A stretch of DNA of 64,000 nt from Apoderus coryli (Eukaryota; Arthropoda; Insecta; Coleoptera; Attelabidae), in assembly GCA_911728435.2 (NCBI GenBank), contig OU452199.1, positions 7,822,860 through 7,886,859 of the forward strand, in the 5' to 3' direction. How positions within the stretch are numbered: position 1 is the first letter of the stretch; the number at the start of each line of letters is the position of its first letter. A program made the translations under genes and the position numbers. The notes below the pieces were generated by a model, which saw only the letters and a program-made list of their open reading frames with translations, had not been told where the DNA came from and searched no databases. Below are positions 34,593 to 45,204 of the stretch, one piece after another.

Positions 34593-34670
34593 CAGGGGGT
34601 CGGCAACCTTTTTCGATCCCGTCGCGTCGGGCCATTTTCAAAATAAAAAAAAAATTATGTGGGTCGCACA
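34593..34670 (+). repeat. Possible hAT-type terminus
   Basis: CAGGGGGTCGGCAACCTTTT with GGGCC and GTGGGTCGCA downstream resembles the CAGGGGTCGGCAA ends of many animal hAT MITEs. No inverted partner was found, so it is a solo or truncated end. Confidence 0.45.
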
Positions 34671-34739
34671 TTCAGATGTAACTTAAATAGTGCTTTTATA
34701 TCATATACGAGAATAAATCTGTCTGTATCCACGAAAACG

Positions 34740-35350
34740 CAAAACCCCCTTGGCAAGGAGCTGATTACATTTTGCAAAACATTGTGCGTACGCAAGGGGT
34801 TTAAAAGAGGGTTCAAAAATAAAAAAAATTCATAGTTCTTGAAGTTATCCGAAATACTGCATAATATTTTACGCATCTAATCGAATATAACGTAACGTTG
34901 GCGTTCGAAAATAGTGTAAAATAGGGTAAAAAAGATTTAAAAAAATCGTATTTCTTAAACATAGCAGAAATATTAACTAGTTATTTATAGCTTTGATAGA
35001 GTATAATCTATAAAATGTGTCATAAATAACTTACTTTCATAGGCGTTCGTAAATACTGTAAAAGGGGTCAAAAAAAATATATACTTCCTAAACTTATTCG
35101 AAATACTAAATAATTTTTCATAGTTGTGATAGAATATAACCTAAAAAATGTTACATAAATGAACTGGTTCACACAGGCGTTCGAAAATAGTGTAAAAAAG
35201 GGTCAAAACGAAAAAAATTATTTTTCTCAAATATAACAGAAAAATTGGCTAATTATATAAAGCTTTGATATAAGATAACCTACAGCATGCAGCATAACAA
35301 TTTTGTTTACATAGGCGTTCATAAATAGTAGAAAAGGGGGCAAAATAAAT
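34740..35350. repeat. Degenerate tandem repeat, period about 134-142 bp
   Basis: The phrase GGCGTTCGAAAATAGTGTAA, in diverged forms, starts at about 34900, 35042, 35176 and 35312. Between them each unit carries a GGGTCAAAA-like run, a TCGAAATA or ACAGAAA segment and GATAGAATATAACCTA. At least four units are visible, and an outlier lies at 14000-14275. It is AT-rich satellite-like DNA; the small open frames across it are not genes. Confidence 0.75.
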
Positions 35351-35911
35351 TTTATAATAAAACTAAAAAAATCAACTATTTGGCGTACAAGAACTTGGCC
35401 TAGAAGATCTGAAATATAAACTATGTACGTATAAATAGTGCCTCCAAAGAGAAGAAAAAGGAACAAAACCAGATACTTAAAAAAAATAGCTGATGTCTAA
35501 AACAAAAAAAATATATATAAATTTTAGATAAATGACAAAAAGGTCATAAAATTATTACTTTTACACTTAAATATGGAGAGCTATTCTATTTTGATTGAAA
35601 TTATTTTTATATACATTGTTAGATCGCAAATCAATTAACTCTAGTTGTAAATTATCTGGTGCTTTTACAATATCAAATTTTAAAGGATTTTCAAATATTA
35701 ATATGTCCATTTTTTTTGCATAAAAATCTTCAATTCAAAAGATCGATTTTAGCCTAAAGAATCAAATTTCTAATAGATCCATTTTAGATCGGAAACCCTA
35801 ACACAAGCGTCTATACGTATACGAAACTTAAATCATTTGCGCCTGCGTGTTGGCCTGCGTCAGATAGTTGTATGAATGTGGTCGAGGTAATTCACAAAAT
35901 CTGTATGCTAT

Positions 35912-35982
35912 GAGTGTAGCTGAGTGGTTAGATACTTGCTTTGCGAGCGGAAGGTCGTGAGTTCAACGTCCCTGCTATTGCA
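35912..35982 (+). tRNA. tRNA-like sequence, decayed tRNA-Ala(TGC) or SINE head
   Basis: GTAGCTGAGTGGTTAGATAC fits the A box and D arm. CTTGC-TTTGCGA-GCGGA gives an anticodon arm with TGC in the loop (four of five pairs counting G-U). GAGTTCAACGTCC is close to the B box. The acceptor and T stems do not pair properly, so it is unlikely to be a working tRNA. A T run follows directly, which could be a Pol III stop or the start of a SINE body. Confidence 0.5.
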
Positions 35983-35989
35983 TTTTTTT

Positions 35990-36846
35990 TATTTCTAATT
36001 TTTGAATAAAGTAGTTAGTTAATTTATGACGTTATTATTAGTGTATTATCACTATGGATTTTAAATCTTTGACGAAAACATATGGAAACAGCCAGACAAT
36101 TATCGAAACATTCTCATTGCGCCTCGCGATGATATCTAATCAGTTGATTAATACATAAGAGCTGCCTTGATGTTACTAGTCTACCGGTGGATCATTTGCT
36201 TGTACATACATATTAAGGAATTAAAAATTTCCTTGACCTGACACAGCCTGTATTGTTATTATTTACACATATCCGCAACTTCAACAATAATTAATAAATA
36301 ATGTTTATACATATGGACTTTCTTTAATTCCACAGCTAACAACTTGAAAACATTATCAATTGTATGGCATCTAAAAGGTATTATTGTGAAATAAACATTG
36401 AGTGTTATACGATTTTAATAGGTGCTTTATTGCAATTTATATCTGTTATCCATAAGATTATGATCAGTTGGGGGTCCGGTCTATTGCATAATTTATAATA
36501 ATAATCGTTTACTGTATTATAGTGTGAAGAACGACGTTTGTAATTTATATTTATGGAGAAATGTTAATAATAGCTCTTTTATTATTAAATCAAAATTTTT
36601 ACGAAATTCTATCAGTTTTTATTACTATAAATATAAACATTTTAAGTTAGATTTGTTTAGAGAATATTTTTTAATAATTTATTCTACTTTTGCAAACTGT
36701 GTAGGTAATTTAAAGGCAGAATGTGTTTGTTCTCGAATGGAGCAGAGTACGAAAAAAACAAAATTTTGACAGAATTCGATTTTATTATTCAACATAGTTG
36801 CATTAGAGGGCAATACAACGAGTATAGCGATTTTCCAGCTTTTTGA
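35990..36846. other. No recognisable gene
   Basis: AT-rich sequence with only chance open frames of AT-type composition. Confidence 0.35.
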
Positions 36847-37129
36847 TACCACTTTATTATTATTATTCCATTTATTGTACATAAAGGTTTACAACCTTAT
36901 TACAAGGAGCACGTACATTTTACAAGTTATTGATAAATACATCGTTGTAATACCAATTACCCTATGCTTAACCTAATATGTGATCAGTGCAATTGAAACA
37001 AAAAGAAAAGAAAATATGGTCTTCAAAATTATGTCCTATCTCATCTAAGGTAATTTGAAAAATATCTAACAAATACATGAGATCAACAGACGGCTTGAAA
37101 TATACGCAACAGATAACATACTCCACAAA

Positions 37130-37440
37130 ATTTCAAGAGAAAGAACAAATTAACCACCAAGGAGAAGTGTCGAGGATTCGTGTATGATACGATTTTTTTA
37201 TATATTATTTCTAACCCACCGCTGGCACGCCCTCGAGACCTCTCCCGGACGGCAGGCGAATGTATCACCCTATACTGATCGAGATGACCAGGAAGCTGGA
37301 CATCGTTAACCAACCACGTTTCACTTATACACAGAAAGTCGAAATTATCCCTATGCTCACTAAGAAAACAGTTCAAATTCTTCAAACCTTCTATATTCCA
37401 AAAAATTATGGGTTCTGTCCGTAAGCCAAACCTAGCTCGT
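37130..37440 (-). pseudogene. LINE ORF2 endonuclease domain fragment
   Basis: The frame holds NLNCFLSEHRDNFDFLCISE, TWLVNDVQLPGHLDQYRVIH and RGRASGGLEIIYKKI. ISETWL contains the catalytic Glu of APE-type endonucleases, and GGL(x)I(x)Y is the next conserved block. After about 80 residues the frame shifts (DTSPWW-like remains near 37165) and the domain is lost. It lies directly downstream of ORF1, as in jockey/CR1-type LINEs. Confidence 0.8.
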
Positions 37441-37569
37441 TTTTTTTCTTGGTGTGTTGGTTTGGGGACGTGTCTTCTTCTCGCTGGCGTTTGTTTGGAC
37501 AGATACCATTAGGACAGTTATTAAAGTATTTATTTATTTATTTACTTTTATTTATTTACTTGCCTAACA

Positions 37570-38330
37570 GGTTTACACCCAATTACAAGACAATTTGAGG
37601 ACTACTCGCTCACGTGCATCCTGTCTAGCTTTAAGTTCCGCGTAGGCATTCCTTAATTCCTCCTGGAGGCATGGAGTTCTGTCGTTTTTAACGCGCAGAT
37701 TGGGGAACCGCTCTTTTGAAAGTTTATTTTAATGCTTTAGCCTTGTCAGCGAAAATAACCTTGATTGGTCTCGGTTTCTGCGTCTTACCAAGACGATAAC
37801 AATTTTCAGGAACAAGTCGTTCAGGTAAGTTCATATGCGTTAAGATCTGATTGACTGCGATTGCGCTATCCTCTTCTTGCCCCTCATCGATTCCGAAGAA
37901 TAAAACGTTTTTCTCCCTCTCCATTCGCATCCTAACTTCCGAATACATATCGGTAGCCTGAGTCTCAAACTTTTGTTCCAGTATGCGAACCTTGCCATGC
38001 AACACTTTATTATCTTCCTGTAGGTGGTGGATAGTGTTCATACATAGGTCGATTTTTTCACTCTGGAAAATGAGAAGATTGTGTATTGCTGAGACACTCT
38101 GCGTCCACGTATTTAATTGCGTTCCAATTAGGTGTAATTGAGACCCAACGTCTCCAGAAGATGTTTGCAATAAAATTTGCCGTCTCAGTGTTTGCCACAG
38201 GTAGACCACCACGCGTATTGTGTGAATCATTTGGATCATTTGGATTCGACATGTCGAATAGGTACTTTTCGATATCACTTTGCTCGCTTTGGATTCGGTT
38301 CGTCGATTGCTATCCACTCAGCTGGTTGTC
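37570..38330 (-). pseudogene. LINE ORF1 with coiled coil and RNA-binding C-terminus
   Basis: The N-terminal part is best in the frame with SDIEKYLFDMSNPNDPNDSH and NTRGGLPVANTETANFIANI. A frameshift near 38165 leads to the coiled coil (SVSAIHNLLIFQSEKIDLCM, EDNKVLHGKVRILEQKFETQ). Then NVLFFGIDEG and NCYRLGKTQKPRPIKVIF follow, the RRM-like/C-terminal pattern of LINE ORF1 proteins. A second frameshift near 37725 continues into FPNLRVKNDRTPCLQEELRN and AYAELKARQDA. Role in a live element: RNA-binding chaperone. This copy is broken in at least two places. Confidence 0.8.
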
Positions 38331-38404
38331 TTTTGGATTCTCTATCTATGTGGCATCCTACGGACTTATTCAATGACCTGATATTTAATATTAGTCTTGA
38401 ACCT

Positions 38405-38845
38405 TCCAATTTTTATTAATTTATTATTTTATTAAAAATAAAAACATTTTTTTTATTTCGTCAATTTTAATTTAAATACAGAACGTTTCTTTTCAAGTGG
38501 CTGGAAGAAATAATTTCCAGATATAATCTGAATTCTATAAATTATGATTAGGAAAATACAAAAATTCTTGATAGCGAACAACATACCACAAAAAAAGAGA
38601 GTTTCTTGAAATTATCCATATTAAGAACAATAAAAATAGTGTTAATGACAGAACAGACATTCAAAATCTCAGTAATATACAGGGTGTTTCAAAATGCGCG
38701 GCAATATTTACGGGGTGATTTATCGAACTCAAATTCTATCTGGAAATTATTTCTTTCAGCCACCTGAACATTACATGTATTTTTTAAAATGACTAAATAA
38801 AATATGTTTTTGTTTTTAATAACATAAAATAATAAGTTTCAAACT
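38405..38845. repeat. Fold-back element, about 440 bp
   Basis: Outer arms TTATTTTATTAAAAATAAAA near 38410 and the inverse near 38825, and inner arms GTGGCTGGAAGAAATAATTT/CCAGATA (38500) and the inverse (38730-38760), pair across a middle segment. TACAGGGTGTTTCAAAATGC at 38680 lies in the loop side and may be another terminus. Confidence 0.65.
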
Positions 38846-38939
38846 GAAGCAACATCCCCTAGAATAGAATAAAAACTAGAAAAAACATTTCTTATTTATT
38901 ATTCTTGAACTTTAATCTTCAATTTATTTTATTTTTCTT

Positions 38940-39327
38940 TTATTGGGATGAGTTTCACAATTATACACATTTTTTTTTTAACTATTTCTTTAATGGTTTC
39001 ATGTCATCTTTTTTTTTCCAACGTTTCGACTAGACTCCGCTTGTCTTTTTCAAGAAATTCTTTGTTTTCAATTCACAAACATTTTTTTTCCTTTTTTTTT
39101 TTTATTATTACATTTTCGTTTCAAGTACGTATAAACGACCTTGTTCTACCTAAAAAAGAAAAGGAAAAAAAAATGTTTGTGAATTGAAAACAAAGAATTT
39201 CTGGGAAAACACAAGCTGAGTCTAGTCGAAACGTTGAGAAAAAAAAAAGATGACATGAAACCATTAAAGAAATAGTTAAAAAAAAAATGTGTATCATTGT
39301 GAACCTCATCCCAATAAAAGAAAACAC
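38940..39327. repeat. Fold-back element with GTCGAAACGTTG core
   Basis: The left arm (TATTGGGATGAG.., CCAACGTTTCGACTAGACTC, TTCTTTGTTTTCAATTCACA) and right arm (39165-39327) are inverted copies of about 150 bp with A/T runs expanded differently. Each arm carries GGAGTCTAGTCGAAACGTTG or a variant, which recalls the GAAAC part of the hammerhead family, but the CTGATGA box is not present. Confidence 0.7.
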
Positions 39328-39329
39328 AT

Positions 39330-40251
39330 TTTATTAGCATATCATTACTTGAAATGCAAATACTACGGCCTCGGTCAGCAACTTCGGAGATGCTTTGAAA
39401 GTTTTGGATCATCTTCAGAATCATCTGCATATTTTAGCTCATAAATGGAAATATGGATTTGATTTGAAAACAATGAACGAAAAATCTGCTATTTGGCGTC
39501 AAAGGAAATCCACTATTATATCGTTAGAAAATCAACTAACTATTTATTTATACTCATGGAACTCGAATAATACAAGATATTTTAAAATTCTTATTACAAT
39601 ATTTTTTTTACTGTAGGTATCCATGCGTAGGTGTCTATTTTGTTAAGCATACATCATTCAAATAAATATACCTACCTATAATTATTTTAATTTGCGTATA
39701 TGACGATTAATGTATTTGTACGTTAATTCCAAATCTAGGATTACGCCATGTTTCTGCGCAATTTGATATGTTAATACAAATGGTAATGTTTAAATATGTA
39801 GGTACTTATATTATTAGTTCTATTGCAGTTTGTTAACACGATCATATAATTACTTAACGTGGCGGATGTCATCAATCAACTCTTAAAACGAAATTATTTT
39901 AGTTTGCTCAAAATATATTGTGCCCATAATGAATAAGTATTTTTACATTAATGTATTCTACCGCAGGCGCAGGAGCGGCATAGGAAATTCGTGACCTCTG
40001 GGACACTCATAGGGACGGGATATATTTTAAGGTCACCAAATCAACTTTTTTTTTAGTTGAAACAAAAGTCTGCTAATAAAAGAAAAATCGTAAATCTAGA
40101 ATATTTGTATAAGCATGTTTCAACATTTACCCCGATTATTGTTGATCATTTTTCTCAATATAAGAAATAAAAACCTTAATCTAACAAAGTATAGATTTTT
40201 TAATGTTAGTTGAAAACGCAAAAAAAACTTCGGCATCTAGGAGTTTAAAAA
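39330..40251. other. No recognisable gene
   Basis: AT-rich sequence. A 73-codon frame at 39395-39616 has no domain and is probably chance. A short GC-rich patch at 39960-40020 is unexplained. Confidence 0.35.
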
Positions 40252-40350
40252 CATGGACGTATCATTATTTTAGCGAAAATAAAAGCACATTATATTTGGT
40301 GTCTGAATAATTTTTTTGTAGTCGAGTTTTACGATCCCCAAATCATCTCG
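40252..40350 (+). repeat. Dispersed repeat, copy 2
   Basis: Same-orientation partner of 3229-3335, with the same ordered blocks and about 80% identity by eye. Confidence 0.6.
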
Positions 40351-40444
40351 ATGGGATTGAAAATACAGTGGTCAGGCCGCAAACTGAAAACAGTATGTCC
40401 TTGAGGCAAATATGGCCTATTGCATATTCTTTTTAGAAATTAAA

Positions 40445-40588
40445 TTATTTTATTGTATCAAGTAATTCTTTCTTAATAGTTAATTGTTGCTCTGTCATAA
40501 AATTAATAATATCTTGTTTTTTGGTATTAGGACTTTTAATGGACAATCTGGAATGATAAGAGGCGTTGTCCATAACAATAATAGAATT
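40445..40588 (-). pseudogene. Tc1/IS630-type DDE transposase fragment
   Basis: The minus strand reads NSIIVMDNASYHSRLSIKSP, NTKKQDIINFMTEQ, then a Lys/Leu-rich helix and a stop. A hydrophobic strand ending in MDNxxYHS is the second catalytic Asp of DDE_3-type transposases. About 45 residues remain, with no first Asp or third acidic residue. It could derive from the same family as the helix-turn-helix relic at 5571-5753, but they do not overlap. Confidence 0.65.
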
Positions 40589-40629
40589 TCCTCATACAAT
40601 AATCCATTTCACACGAGTAGACGATATAC

Positions 40630-40800
40630 GAGTAAATAAAAGTCGTCTACTCCACAATATTTACTTTATATAATTGAATAGTCAATGCCATACATGTTTC
40701 GAGATCTTGAATCTCATCATCAGTGGCTTATGTAATTTAGAAAACTTGGAATTTAGAATACATGATTTAATTGAATTCTTAAAATTATTAAGTCACACAC
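40630..40800 (-). mobile_element. Hammerhead fold-back family, copy D (one arm)
   Basis: The outer end ATAAAAGTCGTCTACTCCAC matches copies B and C. It is followed by the ribozyme motif on the minus strand and then unshared AT-rich sequence. The second arm is missing or too decayed to see. Confidence 0.7.
40685..40728 (-). ncRNA. Hammerhead-like ribozyme motif, copy D
   Basis: The minus strand gives GCCA, CTGATGA, T, GAGAT-TCAAG-ATCTC, GAA, AC-AT-GT, A, TGGC. Stem I (GCCA/TGGC) and stem II are fully paired. Compared with copy B, the outer pair of stem I changes from A-U to G-C and an inner pair of stem II from A-U to G-C, so both changes keep pairing. Every core base is intact. Confidence 0.7.
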
Positions 40801-40851
40801 ACAAAGTTTGACATATTTACTCTCTTGATAGGTAATAAAATGTCACTTTTT

Positions 40852-40900
40852 ATCCCCGGGAAAAAAGTGAGTACTTTTTTCACATAAGTAACGGTAGATA
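40852..40900. repeat. Short palindromic repeat, copy 2
   Basis: CCCCGGGAAAAAAGTGAGTA, CTTTTTTCACATAAGTAACG and GGTAGA match 1591-1645. Confidence 0.5.
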
Positions 40901-41145
40901 TTTAATTTTAGGAAATTTTATTATACAAAAGTTACATTTTCTTTATTATATCAAAACTGGCAATAATTTGCGACGCTACTTTTGCTGCTTTTACTGACTA
41001 CGGTGGAGTGTTCGCAATTTTTAAATTAAATCACAGAATGAAATTGACAGATATTTGATTACTGAAAGGTTTTTAAAACTTCAAATTTCACTTGGATAAT
41101 TTTCTGACTTTTTTCAATATTAAATCGAAGTTTTTCCCTTCCCAG

Positions 41146-41289
41146 AAAAAAATAGTGTATCATACACGGGAAAAAAGTTAGATTTTAGCTCTCGGTTTTT
41201 TGTCTCTCTCCGCTGCGCGTCGGGAGACAACACAACCTCGAGCTAAAATCTAGTACTTTTTTCCCTTGTATAATAAATAACTATTTTTT
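41146..41289. repeat. Fold-back repeat with CpG-rich loop
   Basis: AAAAATAGTGTATCATACAC, GGGAAAAAAGT and TAGATTTTAGCTC pair with GAGCTAAAATCTA, ACTTTTTTCCC and CTTGTATAATAAATAACTAT. The loop has CTCCGCTGCGCGTCGGGAG. It has the same plan as 7900-8046 (AT-rich stem, CpG-rich tip). Confidence 0.75.
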
Positions 41290-41584
41290 ATCATAATATT
41301 TTAATTTTTGTATAAAAAGTCTAAAAATAATAGAAGTACTCGGAATGTTTGGTAGCAGTTGTTTAAAATACTCATTGTGATTACGCAACTACTATATATC
41401 TGACTAGTTGGACTTTTCTTATTCTGTTTCATCCATCGTTCGTCTCTCGGCGTTTTACAAATAAATATGCATTATATTTTGTGAAAACTATCAAAAGTGA
41501 CTCAACAGTATGAAGTCATTAATAAGTACAGCCTAAAATATAAATTGAAACAATTACTTATTCCCGAATAGATAAACTTCACAC

Positions 41585-41740
41585 CTTCGTACATAAATCT
41601 TGTTGATCTGGAGCCTCTAGTAGAAATTTCTCGATTTCACATCGTTGTAGCACACGAGATCTTTTGCTTTGAAGCCATCTGACTGTCGTTTTAAAAATGC
41701 CCGTAATTTCAAATATTTAGCCAAGTCAACGTTATGGTTT
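41585..41740 (-). pseudogene. Possible Crypton-like tyrosine recombinase N-terminal fragment
   Basis: The minus strand holds a 50-residue frame with TTVRWLQSKRSRVLQRCEIE and KFLLEAPDQQDLCTKV. A basic stretch followed by FLLEAPDxxxLxxKV resembles the start of the phage-integrase-like domain of insect Crypton-type elements. The catalytic Arg/His/Tyr part is absent, and the frame is broken upstream (HNVDLAKYLK in another frame). The assignment rests on memory of the family pattern. Confidence 0.4.
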
Positions 41741-41784
41741 ATGCTCAATGTATAGTTTTTAACATTTAGGACATGGACCATAAC

Positions 41785-41992
41785 GTCGATGACTTCATTT
41801 TCTTCGATAGTTCAGAAAAATACGCTACTATAACACATTTTCTGAAAAGAACTCTAGACATTTCTTTTTCTATATTCCATGAATCTTCTATATGTGTTCT
41901 GTGTTCTTCTCAAGTAAAGCAAATATATGACGATGCAAATAACTACGGTTAAAACGCAAATAAAGAATTATTATTATTATTATTATTATGCT
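41785..41992 (+). repeat. LINE 3' end with (ATT)n tail
   Basis: Ends TATGACGATGCAAATAACTA, AACGCAAATAAAG and an (ATT)n run. It is the same 3' UTR family as 10240-10312. The coding part is missing. Confidence 0.6.
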
Positions 41993-42913
41993 TTATATAC
42001 GAGTAATTTGCTTAAATTCTAGACCAAAAATTAAAAATACATTACACGAGGCATAGATTAACCCCGTTTCTTTCCAAAAATATAAAATTTATGTATCCAA
42101 TTTAAATTTTATTTAATTCTTATACTGCCGTTGTATAATGAATAACAAAAAAGCAGAAACATTTAAGTAAGCAAGTGACATTTAATTGTTTATTATAAAA
42201 TTAAGTCGATTCATCATAATTTTAAAGGCATTTTTTATCGATAGAAATACATGAAAAATACATAATGAATGACGAAAAAACAACCAGGATAAGGATAACG
42301 TTTACATATTATATTGGTTATATTACCTTTTCTAACTTTCTTTTTATTTATTTAACTGGTTATTAACAAGTCGTTTATTATATTTTATGACACTGAATAT
42401 TATTTAAATGTATTAAATTATTGACTTTCAATAGGTACGGTTTTTATGGCTAATACATTTTCTTCAATTAACAAAAGGAATATTAGTAATAAAAAAATGA
42501 CAGAGGTATAGATGGCATAGAAAATGTGTTTTTGAAGATAACGGATCTCTCTTCGATTACTCAAAAAATGTACAGGTCAACCCAATCATTCAGTCTATTA
42601 TATTGTCATATTTGTACAACTTCCGGTTATACCAAATTTTATAGTATTTTATTTTAACACTTCCCTATACTTATCCTCAACTGTTTTTGAATAATTTATT
42701 TGGATTTTTTTTTGGTCCAAAACATGTCTCCGGAAAATATTCGCCATTTTGTGTAAGAGAGCAATCAAAGATTTAAAAAATATTCAGTGAAATTTTGAAA
42801 AGGCAGCAAATATTTTTAATACATATAGAACTGAAGAATTGTTATCTAAGTAAAGCACTGAAGAAATAGAATACAACACGAAAAAAAACTGTAAAAAATT
42901 TTGTTGGTGAAAA
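41993..42913. other. No recognisable gene
   Basis: AT-rich sequence with no supported frame up to the mariner terminus. Confidence 0.4.
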
Positions 42914-42915
42914 TA

Positions 42916-43991
42916 CGAGGGTTACCTTTTATACGATACGTATTTCAGTATTTGGCAACCCTGGTGTTGCAATCTGGCAACTGACAGCTCTATCGTAAAG
43001 TTGGACATTTTTGAGGTTATACGTTTTGACTTACGAGCGCTATTTGTGTTGTTTACAGTAACTTAAAAGATTCATCTCGGCCCAAAAATGGAATTAAATC
43101 GTGAACATTTTCGTGCGATTATTTTTTACAACTTTCCACGTGGATTAACTCAGCAACAGTGCATGGATGAACTTAATACAAATATTGACGATGAAGCTCC
43201 GTCAAGGACCAGTGTTTATCGATGGTATGGTGAATTCAATCGTGGTCGTAGTTCACTCCAAGACGAATTTCGTGAAGCTCGTCCAAAATCAGTTGTTGTT
43301 CCGAAAACCATTGATGCTGTGCGCGAACTGATATTGCAAGATAGTCATGTGACCTATCAAGAGATTGAGACAACCTTAGGCATTAGTGGGACCAGCATAC
43401 ATTCAATATTTCATAAACATTTGACTGTCAAAAAAAATTGTTCGCCTTGGATCCCACACAATTTATCAATCGCTCAAGAAAAGGCTCATGTCGATTGGTC
43501 GAAAGAAATGCTCAAAAAATACGATCGCGGTGCTTTGAAACACGTCTATGACATCGTGACAAGTGATGAATCGTGGCTTTACGCGTATGAGTCCGAAAGT
43601 AAACAGCAGTCGACTGTATGGGTGTTTCAAGATGAGCCAAATCCAACAAAAGTTGTTCGCGCACGAAGCACGTCCAAGCAAATGGTCGCATATCGCAACC
43701 GTACCACTAGATCAACGCAGAACAGTCAATTCTGAGTGGTACACAACCATTTGTTTGTTAGTTGTCTTCCAAGAAATCAGGAAAACCAACTGCCGAAGAC
43801 GGATCACTCTTCACCACGACAATGCGAGCTCTCACACATCGGCTCAAACAACTGCACGTTTGAGCACCCAAAACATCGATTTGATGAGTCATCCGCCGTA
43901 TAGTCCTGACTTGGCATCGTACGTAAAAAACAAACTGAGAGGTCAACGTTTTTCGACAAACGCTACCAAAGAAGTTCTTGTTGAAGATTAA
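42916..43991 (+). mobile_element. Mariner element, 3' end missing
   Basis: It begins CGAGGGTTACCTTTTATACG after TA (42914-42915), a mariner-type terminus, followed by about 170 bp of 5' UTR and a broken transposase gene. No matching right end was found, so the element is 3'-truncated. Confidence 0.7.
43088..43991 (+). pseudogene. Mariner transposase lacking its third catalytic Asp
   Basis: The first frame (to 43735) covers both helix-turn-helix domains (FRAIIFYNFPRGLTQQQCMD, HVTYQEIETTLGISGTSIHS), the WVPHNL-like motif as WIPHNL, and the first catalytic Asp in TSDESWLYAYE (residue 160). A deletion near 43685 shifts the frame; the rest reads HIATVPLDQRRTVNSEW, LHHDNASSHTSAQTTA (second Asp) and PPYSPDLA followed directly by SYVKNKLRGQRFS. 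The family has about eight residues after SPDLA that carry the third Asp (D34D type), and these are gone. The C-terminus is also short. It cannot catalyse transposition. Confidence 0.9.
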
Positions 43992-44808
43992 AAAAAAATA
44001 TTGGTAATTGGGACACTTTAAAGTTAAGCGTCGAAGAGTAGTTTAATGTAGAAATAATGGACGATGAACAAGAAGATGAAAATTATTTTTATTTTGAGAT
44101 TTTTGTAGGTAAAACAAGTCAAATTAAAACTAAAATTTGTCGCCATAGTGCTTTTTGCTGCTACTTAATTATTTATTATTTTATTTTTTATTATTATTTC
44201 TTCTTTTGTTATATTTTTTTTTGTTGCATTTATGATTTCGTTTTATTTTACTTATTACATTTTTTAAATAAGTGCCTATTGGAAGTTTTTATTCTCCTCC
44301 TCCCTTGGCAAACTTTTTTACTAGGGGCCGGTCCATTGCAAATTGCCTGGGACGCTTCGGACTTCCCCATCCAACCCTGGTTAAATTATAGATATATTTT
44401 GGGGGATCACTTAAAACCTAAAATGTTTAAAACACAACCAGCAGACGATTTAATTAATATGGTTGTAATTTTTTGTGTTTAAACGGAGATGCTTTGTATT
44501 TCTCCATCAATCTTGTTTCGTTTACTTTTATAACACCTTGTATAAATGCCGACACAGTCTATTTACATTTTTATTCATATTTATGTAATGAACACTCTCT
44601 TTTTTATTCTCTAGTTGATAAATAACAGATAGGATAATAAATTTTCTTGACACATAATAATGTTTTGTTTAAATTTTCGAAGAGGCAGCCTTGTACCGTT
44701 TAATTATTTTTGCTGATTTGTGGTATAACATTGGCGAGAAATTAACTATTTAGATTATTTTATTTTCTTTTGCATAAAAAAAGTTATAGTATTAACTATA
44801 TATATAGA
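43992..44808. other. No recognisable gene
   Basis: A 141-codon frame (44057-44482) spans this stretch, but its middle is a run of Tyr/Phe/Ile from T-rich DNA and no domain fits. AACACCTTGTATAAA near 44532 resembles a transposon end. Confidence 0.4.
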
Positions 44809-45204
44809 TACAGTGCTTTCATTTATAACTTGCTACGCAGAATAACTTGTCATCTGTTCAGCTAACTCATATATGACAATGAATAATTATTATAAATAAT
44901 AATATTAAATAAATAAATTTAACACAAATATTACAGATTTAACTAGATAAATATACATACACATATATTCTGTACAATTATACACAATCCATTCAGCGGA
45001 GCCTAAGTTTTTAAAATTTTAATTAATTTTCTCTTACACCCTTGTTAGAACTATTTCTCAAAAAATCATTCGTCCAAGAATTCACGCATTTTTGAAAATT
45101 TTTGTGTCATGAGTCATGACTAGGAATGTTCAGGGAGGCCGGGGAACGTATATTGTATATTGTGGATGTCTGTGCGAAATCGGATTCTATTGTAAAGGTA
45201 TGGT

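Larger units (their letters stand above)
36847..38400 (-). mobile_element. Minus-strand LINE, internally deleted
   Basis: Reading down from 38400 there is an ORF1 relic, the start of ORF2 (endonuclease), then a 3' UTR ending in GTACAATAAATGGAATAAT at about 36850. The RT domain is absent, so most of ORF2 has been deleted. A fold-back repeat begins right at its 5' side. Confidence 0.75.

Noticed and set aside
36524..36769. 81-codon plus frame as a possible host exon
   Set aside because: No splice context or domain; Phe/Tyr/Asn/Lys bias as expected from AT-rich DNA.
44057..44482. 141-codon plus frame after the mariner gene
   Set aside because: The middle is a run of Tyr/Phe/Ile from low-complexity T-rich DNA, with no domain and no splice or terminus context.
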